From Cycas panzhihuaensis (lineage: Eukaryota > Cycadophyta): 64,000 nucleotides of DNA. Position 1 is the first letter of the stretch. The number at the start of each line of letters is the position of its first letter. The position numbers were made by a program, and so were the translations under genes. The DNA is taken from positions 195,183,741-195,247,740 of the forward strand of contig CM041465.1 of assembly GCA_023213395.1 (NCBI GenBank). The letters are read 5' to 3'. The notes beneath the pieces were generated by a model. That model ran no database searches and had not been told where the DNA came from. It saw only the letters and a list, made by a program, of their open reading frames with translations. Of the stretch, positions 1-16,065 are shown piece by piece.

Positions 1-1775
1 TCTACTTGGACATGGCCAAGCATTTTCTAGAACCTTCCATACAACATGGGAGATTTTAAGGATTGAGATTTTGTACTACATTTGGAAAATTAGGAATACT
101 ATGTTTTTTAAACACAAAGCACCCATTGCATGTTTACAAATGAATTGTTTTTTACAATGATCAATGAATGTTCTTTGTAGATTAATGCCTAGGCCAGAAA
201 GATCTAAATGGAGCAGTATGGGCTTTGATCGCCTCTTGACCTAAATGAATAACGGGGCTCCACTTCTTGTATTATCAACAAGGTTTCTTGAGAGACTGTA
301 GTAGGTTACTCTCGAAGCTGCAACTGCAACAAGGATAGGAGGATTGAGAGAAAGCCCCCAAGGGATAGCAAACCCAAGGCAAAACCAACTAACAACAAAC
401 CCAAGGCAAAACCAATTAACAACAAATGGTGGAATGCCCCTACGCTAGCCATAACCATTTTACCATCAAGAAATAATGATAGGTGGAACACTGAGAGAGC
501 ATAGCAAGCACAAGGTGTGGATGGCTAGCAAACTGCTCCTACACACCCTAGAGAGAAGCCCAAGCAACAGGCACCCAGAAGCAATTCTTGGCCTTGCACA
601 GGTTGCTTAATGATTTGTGGCTCACCGTGGTGGCTTTATGCCATATAATATGTTTGATACTTTGTTGTTATGATACTATGTGTGAGAGTATGTGTATATG
701 CAGGTTGCAGGTCAGGTGTCAAGCCAACCAGAGGCAGAGACTTCTACACGTCAGGATCATGCACAAGGGGACTCGAACATTAGATATATCATGGGAAACT
801 CCCGAGAGAGAAAACCCACCAACACAATGTTTGATATATTAAATATAAAATAATACAGAATGTTTGAGAGGTGAGATGGAGCACGAGAAGACGATGAGAT
901 CACATTGATCTTGAGTTGATGATTGGAATACCAAGGAGGTATGAATAAATATACCTTGAAATGGTACCATGTATGGTCATGCCTCTTCATCATGTCTTTT
1001 TGCCAATGGACACATCCTTTTGCCACACCTACACACACTAATTAACCCTAATGAAGCATTAAGTTATAGTTAACCTAAGTTAACTATCGCTAACACTATG
1101 TATTGTTTTCAACCAAGGTTGCAGGCCACACTTTGTAATCCCGAGATTGTAATTGCCTCCCCTCATCATAATGTCAGTGCCATAGGGCAGAGCTACCAGG
1201 CCACTTCACTCACCATTTTTGTTGCATAGCATGTGATATTTCCAATTTAATGATATCATATTTTCAACAAAATGAAATTGAAATTTAAGAGTCTCTACTA
1301 GAGACAAGGACTAGCAAGGCACTGTACTAATTTCTGACAAGCTGAGTAATAGGTTTCCACTTCCTTGACCCCATACGTGCTGTGAAAGGCAAAGTGTTGG
1401 CAGAAGTTGCCTATGGTGTTCTAAATTGACCAAGACGGTATCCAAATCAGGTAGGTGACACTTATACAGCAAATAAGAATTATACTCATATTCAACGCCA
1501 AATAAACACATATTGGATGTTGGAGCAACTGCCAAATAAAATAGCCTGCAAGACGCATCCCATGCTACAACACCTCCCAGGATGAAACAAGGAAAAAAAA
1601 TAGTAGAAAAATGAACAACATCATAGCATTGGAAACAAATATGCCTTGTTCAATTGAATGTATCAGTTACTATATGCTTATAAATGGAAAAATACAATCT
1701 GATATTTTAATACACCTTGACGAGTTCATAGAAAAAGATTTAAAGAAAAACATGCCAATCGTGAAAAGAAACTTT
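1..1775. other. no recognisable gene; left flank
   Basis: I see no coding region, RNA gene or transposon signature here. Short open frames on both strands (up to 93 codons) have no family resemblance. The only clear structure is a 27 bp unit repeated twice in tandem at 371-424 (core AACCCAAGGCAAAACCAA). Confidence 0.5.
371..424. repeat. 27 bp tandem duplication
   Basis: Two adjacent copies of a 27 bp unit beginning AACCCAAGGCAAAACCAA, differing at about two positions. No function is suggested. Confidence 0.7.
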
Positions 1776-2584
1776 GCATCAAGAATCACATCGTGCATTT
1801 AAGCGATTATACAACCCTTGTGCTCTTGAAAAAGCCCACTCCTTGAAAATAAATACCATATGTGCTTCCTCTGCAAGAACAGGACCAATGACAGTGGAAA
1901 ATGATGCTTGCAGGTCAGCTATAAAGGAAAGAAGTTACAAGGCAATGCTAAGCTTTAATCCTATTTTAGCGATACCATGAACCAATTAAACATTGCCTGC
2001 ATTTCAGTGAACATAAAACAAAGAATCAAGAATCATTGCATGTTTAGCCTAAGTCCTATTTTTATCACATCATAAACTTAGAATCATAGCATGCATTTCA
2101 GTAATCATAAGTCCCTTGAGAATAAATATCAAGATCAGGATCAATGACAGTAGAGAATGTGCTTGCAAGCAAGCTAGAAAGGAATGTAGTTAGAAGGCAA
2201 TCCTAAGCCTAATGCCTATTTGTAGGACAGCTTGAATCTACGATTAAACTGTGGCAATCCTGTGTTTAAATTTTGGTAGCACTGCTGTACAACTTAATTC
2301 CAATCTGAATCATTGCATCTTTAGCCTAAATTCTATTTTTATCACATTATAAACCTAGAATCATAGCATGCATTTCAGTAATCATAAGCCCCTTGAAAAT
2401 AAATATCAAGATCAGGATCAATGACAGTGGAGAAGTACTTGCAGGCAAGCTAGAAAGGAAAGTAGTTAGAAGGCAATCCTAAGCCTAATACCTATCTGTA
2501 GGACAGCTTGAATCTGTGATTAAACCATGGCAATCCTGTGTTTAAACTTTGGTAGCACTGCTGTACAACTTAATTCCAATCTAA
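1776..2584. repeat. three tandem ~275 bp units downstream of THIC
   Basis: Copies B (2030-2306) and C (2307-2584) are tandem direct repeats of 277-278 bp and are highly similar. Both contain AATCATAGCATGCATTTCAG, AAGATCAGGATCAATGACAG and GGCAATCCTAAGCCTAAT. A more diverged copy A lies directly upstream at about 1776-2029 (for example CCTTGAAAATAAATA at 1841 and CAATGACAGTGGA near 1885). The array starts about 115 bp beyond the acceptor of the proposed regulated 3' UTR intron of THIC. It could therefore lie in the longest THIC 3' UTR or just past it. No coding capacity is seen. Confidence 0.85.
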
Positions 2585-2696
2585 ACCAGCCATCATGCCT
2601 CACACAAAAACTTGTTCACTGCATTCAGGGTGCACTCTGTAAGGCCATACCAAAAGAAGCACCATGCCCTCCAGTAAGATGATCACCATGGTAAGC

Positions 2697-2992
2697 CTAT
2701 GAAAGCACAGACAAACAAGAAAAAGAGAACGGCACACTCCCTACGCAGGCATTACCCTGCTCAGGTTCAAAGGGACTTTCTCAGCCTGTTCCTGTAAACA
2801 TCCCTAGCTTTGCTAGTGGTGGAAACAGGGCAAGCACCCCCGGTGCCACATCAATTAGCAACAGAACATTTAACACTGTAAATGACAAAATGGAAAGATA
2901 AAAGCAATGCTTCCCTACTTTAAAATATGGCATACTTACACCATAACCTGGAGTCTGGATATTAATCATGAATGAAACAGCAGAGTACTCAC
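2697..2992 (-). other. candidate riboswitch-controlled 3' UTR intron of THIC
   Basis: On the minus strand a strong donor, CAGTAG|GTGAGT, has its GT at 2992-2991. Downstream a long pyrimidine tract ends in the acceptor TTTCATAG at 2697. The enclosed 296 bp contain the whole TPP aptamer (2731-2847), whose 5' edge is ~145 nt from the donor. In characterised plant THIC genes, TPP binding frees a 5' splice site upstream of the aptamer. Splicing then yields an unstable, extended 3' UTR RNA. The splice sites are read from consensus only, and other acceptors are possible. Confidence 0.6.
2731..2847 (-). promoter_or_regulatory. TPP riboswitch (THI element) in THIC 3' UTR
   Basis: The minus strand reads as a complete eukaryotic thiamin pyrophosphate aptamer. 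P1 pairs GGCAC (2847-2843) with GTGCC (2735-2731). GGGGGTGC opens P2. A long plant-style P3 is formed by CCTGTTTCC with GGAACAGG, capped by CTAGC/GCTAG. The conserved pyrimidine-sensor motif CTGAGA is at 2784-2779. The pyrophosphate-sensor strand carries ACCTGA (2766-2761), then GGGTAATGCCTGCG and TAGGGA. Its place in the 3' UTR, ~450 nt after the THIC stop, is the arrangement known for seed-plant THIC. TPP is expected to reduce THIC output through alternative 3' UTR splicing. Confidence 0.96.
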
Positions 2993-3104
2993 CTACTGGT
3001 GATATGCAAAAATTAAAAGACACACTACATTATCAACAAAGTTGTTTAACTACACCCGAGTTATTGGAATGTGAAATGTCTGATGCCACCACTTGGTTAA
3101 AAAC
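2993..3104 (-). other. candidate non-coding 3' UTR exon of THIC
   Basis: This 112 nt segment lies between the acceptor CTTCTTGCAG (ending at 3105) and the donor GTAG|GTGAGT (GT at 2992). It would be the exon whose 3' end carries the riboswitch-controlled 5' splice site. Support is splice-site consensus plus agreement with the known plant THIC layout; no transcript evidence is available. Confidence 0.55.
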
Positions 3105-3279
3105 CTGCAAGAAGGCCACCACTGAATTCAATGATATGGATTTTACCAGGCATAATTAGGTATATAATTTGATGCAAAACAGCAGTCTATGGCAAATTCA
3201 ATTTCATTTTAGAAAATGCAGGCAACCCTGCATTAGAAAATAAATCTGTGAATTTCCAAGTAAAAATTAGCTTTTTTAC
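3105..3279 (-). other. candidate constitutive 3' UTR intron of THIC
   Basis: Twelve nucleotides after the TGA stop, the minus strand has the donor TAGAG|GTAAAA (GT at 3279-3278). A good acceptor, CCTTCTTGCAG, ends at 3105, giving a 175 bp intron. Plant THIC genes typically have such an intron close behind the stop codon, upstream of the riboswitch-controlled one. Confidence 0.6.
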
Positions 3280-3292
3280 CTCTATATAGAGC

Positions 3293-6845
<3,553 letters not shown>

Positions 6846-7009
6846 CTTGGAAACTGAAACCAACCCACCTATCAGAGGGGTTCCCAATCTGAACTACAAC
6901 CCAATAGCCAGCAGCCCAATACGTACCCAAGCAAAGGTGCAGGATCGATGACAACTGTGGTTGAAAGGATTTTAGTTGTCATGCCGAGCAATCTGACCTA
7001 CAAGGTGGC

Positions 7010-7015
7010 CACGTG
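7010..7015. promoter_or_regulatory. G-box (CACGTG) in THIC upstream region
   Basis: A palindromic CACGTG sits in the context GGCCACGTGG, ~165 bp upstream of the proposed 5' UTR donor of THIC. G-boxes bind bZIP/bHLH factors and are common in light- and clock-controlled plant promoters. The transcription start is unknown, so its role is inference. Confidence 0.3.
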
Positions 7016-7129
7016 GATGATCCTAATGCTCTAAGATGTCACAAAGCTTTACCATAAAAATCACTTCATTAAAAAGAATTAAAGATCCTGATAAACAAGT
7101 GGACACAGGAAAGGCGGCTTGCTTGCCAT

Positions 7130-9139
7130 TTTATTCGGCGAAGGTGAAGTTAGCAATAAAGTGCCAAGGCCCATGAGTCCCTAATAAGCCTAGGCTACTA
7201 AATAGAATGAGATCTTGATATATATATATATATATGGACATGAATGAGGGGGATGGGATATCTATTACGCATATTAATATTACATGGTTTAATGGAAGGT
7301 CTCCGTTGTACTTCATGACAAGAGTATGGGAAGGCATTGAGCTCTTTAAATGCATCCATTGTTAAGAGTTTTGAGAAGTATGGCAACTATTTGGATGCAT
7401 GTATTTAATGTGAATGTGAACATTGGGGATGCCATTGGAGGGGGTGGTAAGCAAATGAGAATCGTTTTTTGAAAACATGGAGTTCTTAATGTGGAGGAAG
7501 ATATTTTTTGTAACACTTTGAGAGGGGTGATTGGCTTTAATAGTTACAAAGTTTCAAATTGATTTTAGAACCATAAATTCCTTTTAACAACCAAACAGCT
7601 CTAATTTCTCAACAACCCCCTTGGGAGGAATCCAAAAGCACTCTATGAGGACACCATTAAGTAGAGTTCATAAGATATTTGCAAGAAAGTAGTATATTCT
7701 TGGAATGATTTTTTTTTTCTTTTTTCTTTTTTTCTAACTAGATTTTTATTATTAAAAATATGGCAACTTCTTATTACTAATTATCAAAAACTTCATAAGT
7801 TCTTTTTTTTTTAGAACTTAAGATATCATAATCAATCAATTTTTAGATTATCTTATTAAACCCTTTATTGGTCATTTTTAAATTGATCAACTTAAATGTC
7901 ACTTGAAAAAAATAATGAACTACTTAAATAAGGGTCAAACTTTGGTTGAGTCATCATGGTATATGAATTTGTTATTAATTAACATGGTATTTGTAATTAA
8001 TTAACATGATTTTCACTAGTAATGCTAAAATGATATTTAGCTAATTAGCATACTTGTGTTTGCCAAAGTTTGCTAGCCTAAATAATTAGCATATTCATGG
8101 CCTACACTTGAGTTGTAGGGATCAAATCCTAACGGAGGAATACCTTTTCTTTTTCACAATTTTTTTTTTTGTGTGTATGTGTGTGCGATAGAACCCACCC
8201 TGCTTAGAAGAGATTATTCTTTATGGATTTGTACTATAACTTCAATGATATGACTTAAACTAGTCTCCCTAAAAACATAACTAAATTTGAGGATTTGTTT
8301 GCTTATTATTTTTTTTTAATAACTTGAAATATGAGGAAATGTCATAATGTTAATATATTAATGATAAAATATTTGTTTATATGCTAGAAATTGTTTTGAT
8401 TGGTAAAAGACAATTGTACCATAATAACAAATATTATGAGTTAATTAGCAACATATTATATGAAGTATTTGAAAATATTTTATATATTAATTGTTGTATA
8501 ATCATATTTGAATTTAACATTTGAATAGCAATAAGCTAATCAACTTAATACCTTAGTAATAATTTTAGTATTTCCCATATTTTGTGAATTAAATTAGAGT
8601 ATTGATTTGAAGGTAAGTAAACAATCTTCATTAAATACTGTCTTCTAAGATGATTAACTGCATAGTATTAGGGAATTTGCATTAGATGAAACTTTTTATA
8701 CTTTAGATTACTATTCTTAGGATCTAGATTATGAATCCTTTGTTAATTACACTTATATTTTGATAGTTATCCTTTTGCAATTATACTTAATTAAGAATAC
8801 TCTATTATTAAACATTATGCTTAATTGTATTCCCAATCGTGTATGTATGCAAACACTACAATTGATTACTTTGGTGATTATAAGCATATGCAATCAACAG
8901 ATAAAGTGATGTTATTTAATTGGTTATTTTGACAATTGTGTAACTGATGAATACAAATAATAATTATTGTTGTGTAGTTATAATAAAAGTGCCTAATTAT
9001 CATGATCATGAATTGACTATTATTATGCAATATCGTGGCATAGATCATTATTCCTTATGAATGATAGCGGTCATGTAATGTCATGGCATGAGACATATTA
9101 ATGACTTTGATTATTGTCAACCACTCAAGACAGTCATAA
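7130..9139. other. AT-rich intergenic spacer
   Basis: No gene or transposon frame is recognisable. There is a short (TA)8 run near 7217-7234, several homopolymer T runs (7710-7730, 8160-8171) and otherwise featureless AT-rich sequence. Confidence 0.5.
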
Positions 9140-11341
9140 ACCATATGACCTAGTCAAAAAATAAATTTGAACAAGAGTAATGTCTTCTTCATTAATACCC
9201 CAGGTCATGTCCAAGGCAGGATCAGTAGACTTTTAGAGATGAGCATTAAAAAGCTCCCCACAATTTATCTTGGGCTGCCTCTCTTTGTTGGGAGAATGTC
9301 CAAGGATATGTGGAACCCCCTTTTAGACAGGATGCAAAGGAAGCTGGCGGGCTGGAAAGGCGTTGTTTTCAGCTTAGCCGGAAAGCTCCAGCTTGTAGCT
9401 TCGACGCTGCAGAGCATACATGTATTTTGGATGTCTGTATTCAGGGTTCCAGCGGGTATATCAAACATTATAGAATCTATCCAGAAGAGATTCCTCTGAT
9501 CGGGGGCGGAGAGCAATGATAGAATTCATTTAGTAAGCTGGAATAAAGTGTGCACCCCGAAATGGGCCGGTGGCCTTAATTTGAGAAGGACTTCTCATTT
9601 CAATGTCGCTTTAGGGGCTAAATTGGGATGGCGGTTATTTAAAGGGGGACAGAGACTATGGGTGAAGATCCTGGATAGAAAATATGTTCAAGGGGGTTCT
9701 TTCCTAGGGAATGAGGCTTCGCAAGTTGGTTCAACAGTCTGGAGAAGCATATTAAAAGCATGGAAGACTATAAGGAATGGGTTGAAATGGAGACTTGGTG
9801 ATGGTAATTCCATCAAGTTCTAGGAGGACGTATGGTGCTACGACGTAGCGCTTAAGGATTGCCCGGATCTGGATCCTATTATGGGTCCCTGTGTCAGGCA
9901 ATATGGTACCCATGTTAAGGATTATTAGATCGGGAACGGTAAAAATAGGAGATGGAAGTCCTTCGAGGAAATTCAAACAGAAAGATTGCAAGAAAGCATA
10001 AACAAGTTAAAAACGATTCTCCGTAAGAATTATATTCCTAGAATGCCCTTGCCGGATTCGGTGGTGTGGCCTATGGGCGATCCAGGACTACTGCGGCTAA
10101 ACAAGGATATCATTTCCTTTATTTAACCAGAGGGGATCATAAGAATCCTACCCTTGCTAGTGTTTGGAGGCTCCCTATCATTCCTAAGATCGTCATATTT
10201 TGGTGGACCTGCCTCAGGAACAAAATCCTCACCATAGACAATCTCAAAAAGAGAGGCTTTTCGCTAGTGAATAGATGCCCCTTATGTTGCCTAGAGGAGG
10301 AATCTATGGATCATATATTTATTGGGTGTTCCTTTACAAGAGAGGTCTGGAGGATGTTACTTGGGAAACTGGAGGTTTGCTAGACTTTCTCAGAAAAGAC
10401 TATTGACTTATGGCTTGCCTGGCTTAGCCCTTTCAGAAGTAGAACGTTGAGCCGCATTTGGTTGTGCGCGCTCCCGATATTAGCTTGGAATATATGGAAG
10501 GAGAGAAATCGGAGAAATTTTTAGGGAACCCAGATGGACCAGATTGCCATCTTCGGCAGAATAAGTTTGGACATTAAGGAAAACGTTGGGAACGTGAAAG
10601 AAAAACGTATTTCCTTGTCGGAGAGTAGGATTCTAAGTAAATGGGGTATATAGCCTGATTTTGAGGCGGTCAGGCCCAGATCACGTGATTGTGACCCAGG
10701 AGCCCTGGATCAAAGTTAACTTTGATGGGGCGGCTAAAGGGAACCCTGGGGAAGCAGGTGGTGGGGGTATCTGCAGGGATTGTACCGGCTCCCCAATTTG
10801 GGCTTTTGTGGATTACTATGAATGCCAAACAAACCATTATGCGGAAATGAGGGCTATGTTTAAAGCCCTAGACCTAGCTGCTGATGGAAATGCCCAACGT
10901 CTGATTTTAGAGGGGGATTCGGAGATGGTGCTTAAGGTTCTGAGAGGGGAGGCCCTTCCAGACTAGAGATTACATACCCTTTTTAATGACGCCAAAGAGA
11001 TCATTAAGGGACTGGAGGAAGTCTGTATAAGGCACACTTTGAGAGAAGGCAATAAGCCGGCTGATTTCTTGGCAAATTGGGGAGCAAGGCACCGAGAAGG
11101 TCAAGTGTGGAGAGGTGAGTTCCCTAGGGATCTTATGGTTCTGGTAGAAAAGGATATGATCAGTAATAGCTAGCCGCGGGGCTTGTCCCAGCATTTAGCT
11201 CTCTGGCCTAGACCGTGGGGATGTCACGATCATATATATATTGGTAAGCACAGCGTCTTCTGATGTAATAGGTTGTGGGATCCTGTTCAAACCCACTATA
11301 AATTTATTTTATCTTACCAAAAAAAAAAAAACCATATGACC
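9140..11341 (+). mobile_element. 5'-truncated L1-type LINE with TSD and poly(A)
   Basis: An identical 11 bp target-site duplication, ACCATATGACC, flanks the insert at 9140-9150 and 11331-11341. The inserted segment (9151-11330) starts abruptly inside the reverse transcriptase coding region and ends in a 12-nt poly(A) (11319-11330). These are hallmarks of target-primed reverse transcription with 5' truncation. Only ORF2 from late RT onward survives. Its RT segment is clearly related to the longer LINE at 38.65-44.1 kb. Confidence 0.95.
9163..11173 (+). pseudogene. LINE ORF2 3' part: RT C-terminus, zf-RVT, RNase H
   Basis: Translation keeps nearly one frame with substitution-type stops. 9167-9499 is the end of the RT domain (KLPTIYLGLPLFVG, LAGKLQLVASTLQSI). 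9548-9823 continues with PKWAGGLNLRR. 10066-10383 is the zinc-binding zf-RVT region (PKIVIFWWTCLRNKILT, CPLC...DHIFIGC). 10661-11173 is an RNase H domain (VNFDGAAKGNPGEAGGGG, then HYAEMRA, GDSEMV and KPADFLAN). Stops fall mainly where Trp or Gln is expected (KRFL*, KF*EDVW, LPD*RLHT). Not functional. Confidence 0.9.
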
Positions 11342-11904
11342 AAATTATATGGCATTAAAAAAAAAGAAGGTGCAATTGTAATATTGATGTTTCCACTCAC
11401 ACATAGTATATAAGGGAGTTATTTAGTGAATGGCTTTGGTTACTTGTAAAAAGTTCCCAATATCTATAAAACTTATCTTAAAGTCAATGGTCAAGAGCAT
11501 TCCTAAACTTTGTAAACTTAAATCAAAGGATGGAAAAGTTCCCAATCCTTTCAAAAAAAAAATTTGATAGGGTAGAATATATCATCTATGCTTATCTCAC
11601 TTGTCTATAAATTATGGGTGGAGATTGACCTTATATAGACCTTGATCTAATATAAAAGTTATTCTACTAATGTGATACTTCTACATATACCCATAATAAT
11701 AAAATATTTATGCTATTATTCCACCCTGCGTTTGGATTCTCCTTTGTCTAAATTACAATCTTATCTTTTCTGGATCGGTTGACTCATATGCTATCATTGT
11801 TATAATTACATGCTATTAGCATCATCTTCAATTTCTTAACTCTTGGCCTTCCACCCTAATTAAAATGGCATATAAATTGTGATGTCACACCCTCTTTAGT
11901 ACCA

Positions 11905-12084
11905 TTTGTAATGCCACACACCTTTTAGTACCAATAAATGATATGAATGACTATAGTAAACATGTTGTAGAATATTAGGTAAGAATTAATATCATTTGTG
12001 GTGTCACAACCCCTTTAGTACTAATAAATAATGTAACTAATATGAGTAAAAACATTATAGAAGCTTAGGGAAGAATGTATATTA
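11905..12084. repeat. 90 bp tandem duplication
   Basis: Two diverged 90 bp units (11905-11994 and 11995-12084) share TTTGT(A/G), CACA, TTTAGTAC, AATAAAT and an AGGGAAGAAT-like end. A partial third copy lies at 11877-11904. Confidence 0.65.
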
Positions 12085-13047
12085 ATACAATTATAAAATT
12101 TCTCTCTTGTAAGTACTAATAATACATTGACTTTACCATAGTCTTATAAAGTTTTCAAGTTTTAAATTTAATTAATGTGTCTTATAAAGCTTCTCATACT
12201 TAATCACAAGTGTTAATTCCACCTCCTTAAGACTACATAAAGACCCTTTGAACTAGTTCACTTTTGCTTTAGATAGATCGATAACCTCTTATATAAATGT
12301 TTGGCTTCCTTCATGTTACCTTAATTAAATTGATGTGTTGTACCACCTATCAAGACATAACATAAAAAGTATGTAACTAATCATAGGGCATTAGATAAAG
12401 TAAGCATCTACACAGTAGCATCAATATAACCATCCCTATTATAAACAACTTTATACCTTATATACTATCCCACTTAATTAATTTTGTACCTTACCTCTTA
12501 ACTACCTTCCCCTACTATCAATGTAGATAATTATGTTATCTCGCATCTTGTTACTTAATTTGATTGCAACTTCCATAGTGGTATACAAAAATACCATAAA
12601 ATTTAATCAAATTCATCATAATGGAACTCACCATGAAATTAGATATGCACCACAAAATGAGAATTTATCCCCTAACATCTTATCAAGCGCTATTAATAAA
12701 ATTGCCTTATTGCTCTTGATATTATGTATAAAGCATTCAATAGTCCCCACAAGTATGTAACACATACATATAAATTAAAAGAAAGATACAAATAGGAATT
12801 ATCTCCTCATCATGATTATGGGTAGGCCACCTAAGCTTTTTTTATTAGCATTCCATAGTACTTAAACTTCCACAAACATTTTTTGTAAGGACCTATGAAG
12901 ACTTAGATTTCTTAATCAACCATTGACAAATCAAGGCACCAATCAAGGATAGATAAAGCATCAACCATGAGTAGAGTACAACTTCAATAAATATGTAATG
13001 CATAATTTTTACTTTTTAATTTATTCTTCCTATGTAAAATATATGCT

Positions 13048-13195
13048 TATTTATGTGATACCAGGTGTGGGGATGCACCATTCTAATTTCTTAGGTTAGT
13101 TTGTTCATCCCATTTAATGTGTATATTTATTTATGCAACACTAGGTGTAGGGATGTACTATTTTGATTTCTTAGCTTAGTTAATAGTTTAGTGAC
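13048..13195. repeat. ~81 bp tandem duplication
   Basis: Two diverged units share TATTTATG, CTAGGTGT/CCAGGTGTG, GGGATG and ATTTCTTAG(G/C)TTAGTT. No function is suggested. Confidence 0.6.
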
Positions 13196-15799
13196 TAGGT
13201 TTTAACCCATTTAGACTTAAAACTATCTATCTCACTTAATATAAAATTATTCTTTTATTTGTTGCTTACATAATACAAAAGTAGCCTGATTACTTTGGAT
13301 GAGCAATACAAATAAGGGAGCACATGATATGAATAATGGAGGAATAGAGGGGAAACACAGATATAAGGGCAGATGATAAGACTTAAAATTTTACAGGATT
13401 TTCTTAGGATGTAAAATTCAGTTAACCAACATATCAATGTTCTTAAGCAAAAGACTTCTTATGGCTTTGTAATTGAACAAATGAGGCTTAATGCTTAAGG
13501 ATGCAACTTTAAATTTAGAAAATGAAAAACAAAGGAATATCTCACAATTTTAAAAATAAATAATTTAGTAGGAAAAATATAAAAGCACACCCCTCTATCT
13601 CTGTAACTAAGTTATCAAGCTCAAAACCTAAGTATATAGGGGCATAAAAATATAAGTATAAGGAATTTATTGTCTTGATATTTGAGCCTTCAATGAAAGG
13701 GAAGATAAATAGTCATTATTCATGATCTGTTACCTCTTAGCATTCTTCACTTTGTCTTTGGTAGGAGATTATTGAGAGGGACAGAGAGAGCAAAATAATA
13801 TTGAGTTAAGTAACATAAACAAAGACCCAAATTTTTAATAAGGACATTGATGAAAGAGGGTCTTTATTATAGAGATTTTTCAAGAGGAGATTGATGGGAA
13901 GATAGAAGGCAGATAAAATTTATATAAATACTCTTAAGACAATTAAGTTTTACTTGTGTAATCTCAGATTCAACTATACAGAGTGGTTGAGAGCTATAGG
14001 ATTGAATCTTGATTAAAATATATATGATAAAGGAGCTTTACAAGATTAATCTCTTGGCCAATGATGTAAAGCAGATAGTTTTTGCAGGAACATTTTTTGG
14101 TTTAGCTTCTTAGGGTAGGTAAATTTTACATAAATATTCTTAGGTTCAAATTTACAAAGCTAATAAAATAGCACTTAAAGTACTCCTTTAGGATTTTACC
14201 TCCATCCCATATAAGAGAAATATTTATAAGTAGCATATATAGGTATAACCATTAATATTTGAATCTCATTAGACTATCTTGAAGATCCTAAAGTATAGAT
14301 TTAGTTTAGAGGGTTTTAACAAGGAGTCTCCATTCCTTGAGGGTTGAGGAGTCCCCTTTCTATATTTGTTTTGATATATATTTGGGTTGAGGAGTCTCCA
14401 TTTCATATGAGGCTTGAGAGTCCACTCTTAAATAATTTATAGGTGCATGAGTGATACATATATGGTATGGATTCACTACCTCATGCCTGGATAGGTTGTA
14501 TGGTATGGAACATAGTGCTCATAAAGATGAGAGCTAGTGATCATACATGTAGATATTATATGGTATGAAACACATAACCATTACTTTTATGTGTTGTATG
14601 GTATGGGACACATAGGGTCACATGGAGAGATAACCCAGAGAGTTTGACTCAGTGGTGGTGCATGTGTGGTTAGCATCTCCAAATAGAGTATAAGAACTGA
14701 TTTGTAATAGAAAATTTAGAAACAGTCAAGTTGTAATTATTATACTATCACTTTTAAGCATAATCCTTAAATTGAAATGTAACCAACATTTAAGAAAATA
14801 TATTAACAATGGTTGAATTGTAGTAAAGAATTCAAAAGAATAAAATAGTTTAGTAGTGTTTGGAGGTGTACTATAAGACTCATATTTAATTAACATTGTT
14901 TAGTTTATGTTTTTAACTAATGAAGGCTTTTATGGTAGCTTTAGGGCTATGAATGAAGTGATTTACCAATCCTCCAATGTTCATATCATATGCTCTAGCT
15001 TAAAGGAGCTTTCCTACCTTGGAATGCTATTGGTTGGCCAATGAATCCATCTAAAATAATATGGTTATTTCTCTCTTTTTTTAGTTGAAATAATTATATA
15101 CAAGATACACTAATGGTGATTTATATTGTTATGCTTCTTGTTATCTTTTATGGAATTCAATGTTGCTATAATGGTTATTGAACTCTACTTGGAAACATTA
15201 GTAATCTCTTAAACTAATAGTATCTTTGGGTATACAATTTTCTATTATACGTGATTTGTAAAAATTCTAGTTTTAGCTTCCACAATTTAAGCAGTTTAGT
15301 AGATGTTAGATTAGTTGTGAGACTTAGGTGAATCATAACTAATCAAGGTCACAACTAACCATAAGAAGCCACAATTATTTTTGATATCTAGCCTAAGTTG
15401 GAAGTTACCAAGAACTTATCATAGCAAAAGTTGAAAGCCATCTAGGCATTAATAGGGTAAACCGTAGGAACTTACACTTGTTATAGGTTTATAACAAAGA
15501 AATAGCTTGGAAGCTTATATAACTAGTAAAGAATTTGATAAAGCTCTAAAATTGAGTAAAAACAAAAAATACTAGGACTTTAAGAAGAAAGCTTATAAAG
15601 AGATTGTGTTCAATATGGGAGTACAACTTATTAGAGCTTCAAGATAATAAATGTTATGAGACTATGAAACTCTAACAATGTTTTTGTATAACAACAATGA
15701 TCTCATAGCTAAAGCATTTCAAGTTGTGATAAGAGGTTGGTAACAATCTTTTTTGGTGTTAGAGGTGGTTACAAATTTAACATATTATAGTTGAAATAT

Positions 15800-16065
15800 G
15801 ATAGATTTGTTGTTAAGATTCCATAAGTTACAACTTGACATATTTGTTGTTAAGGATTAATGAGTGATAAACTTGACAAGATTACTATTAAGGTTCTAAA
15901 AGATAAAACTTAACAGATTGATGAGTTGAAACATTAATAAACTACTATTAAGAGTTTATAAATTGAAGCATTGATTGATTACCAATAGGGTATCATAAAT
16001 TAAAATATTGACAAATTGTTATTAGGGTTTCATAAATTAAAACTTGATAGATTTCTTAATTATAA
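15800..16065. repeat. minisatellite, ~37 bp x ~7
   Basis: Successive diverged units follow the pattern GA(T/C)A(G/A)ATT..TTATTA(A/G)G, then a stretch like TTCATAAATTAAAACTT. Examples start near 15800, 15837, 15875, 15941, 15978 and 16045; unit length is 35-38 bp. No coding content. Confidence 0.65.
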
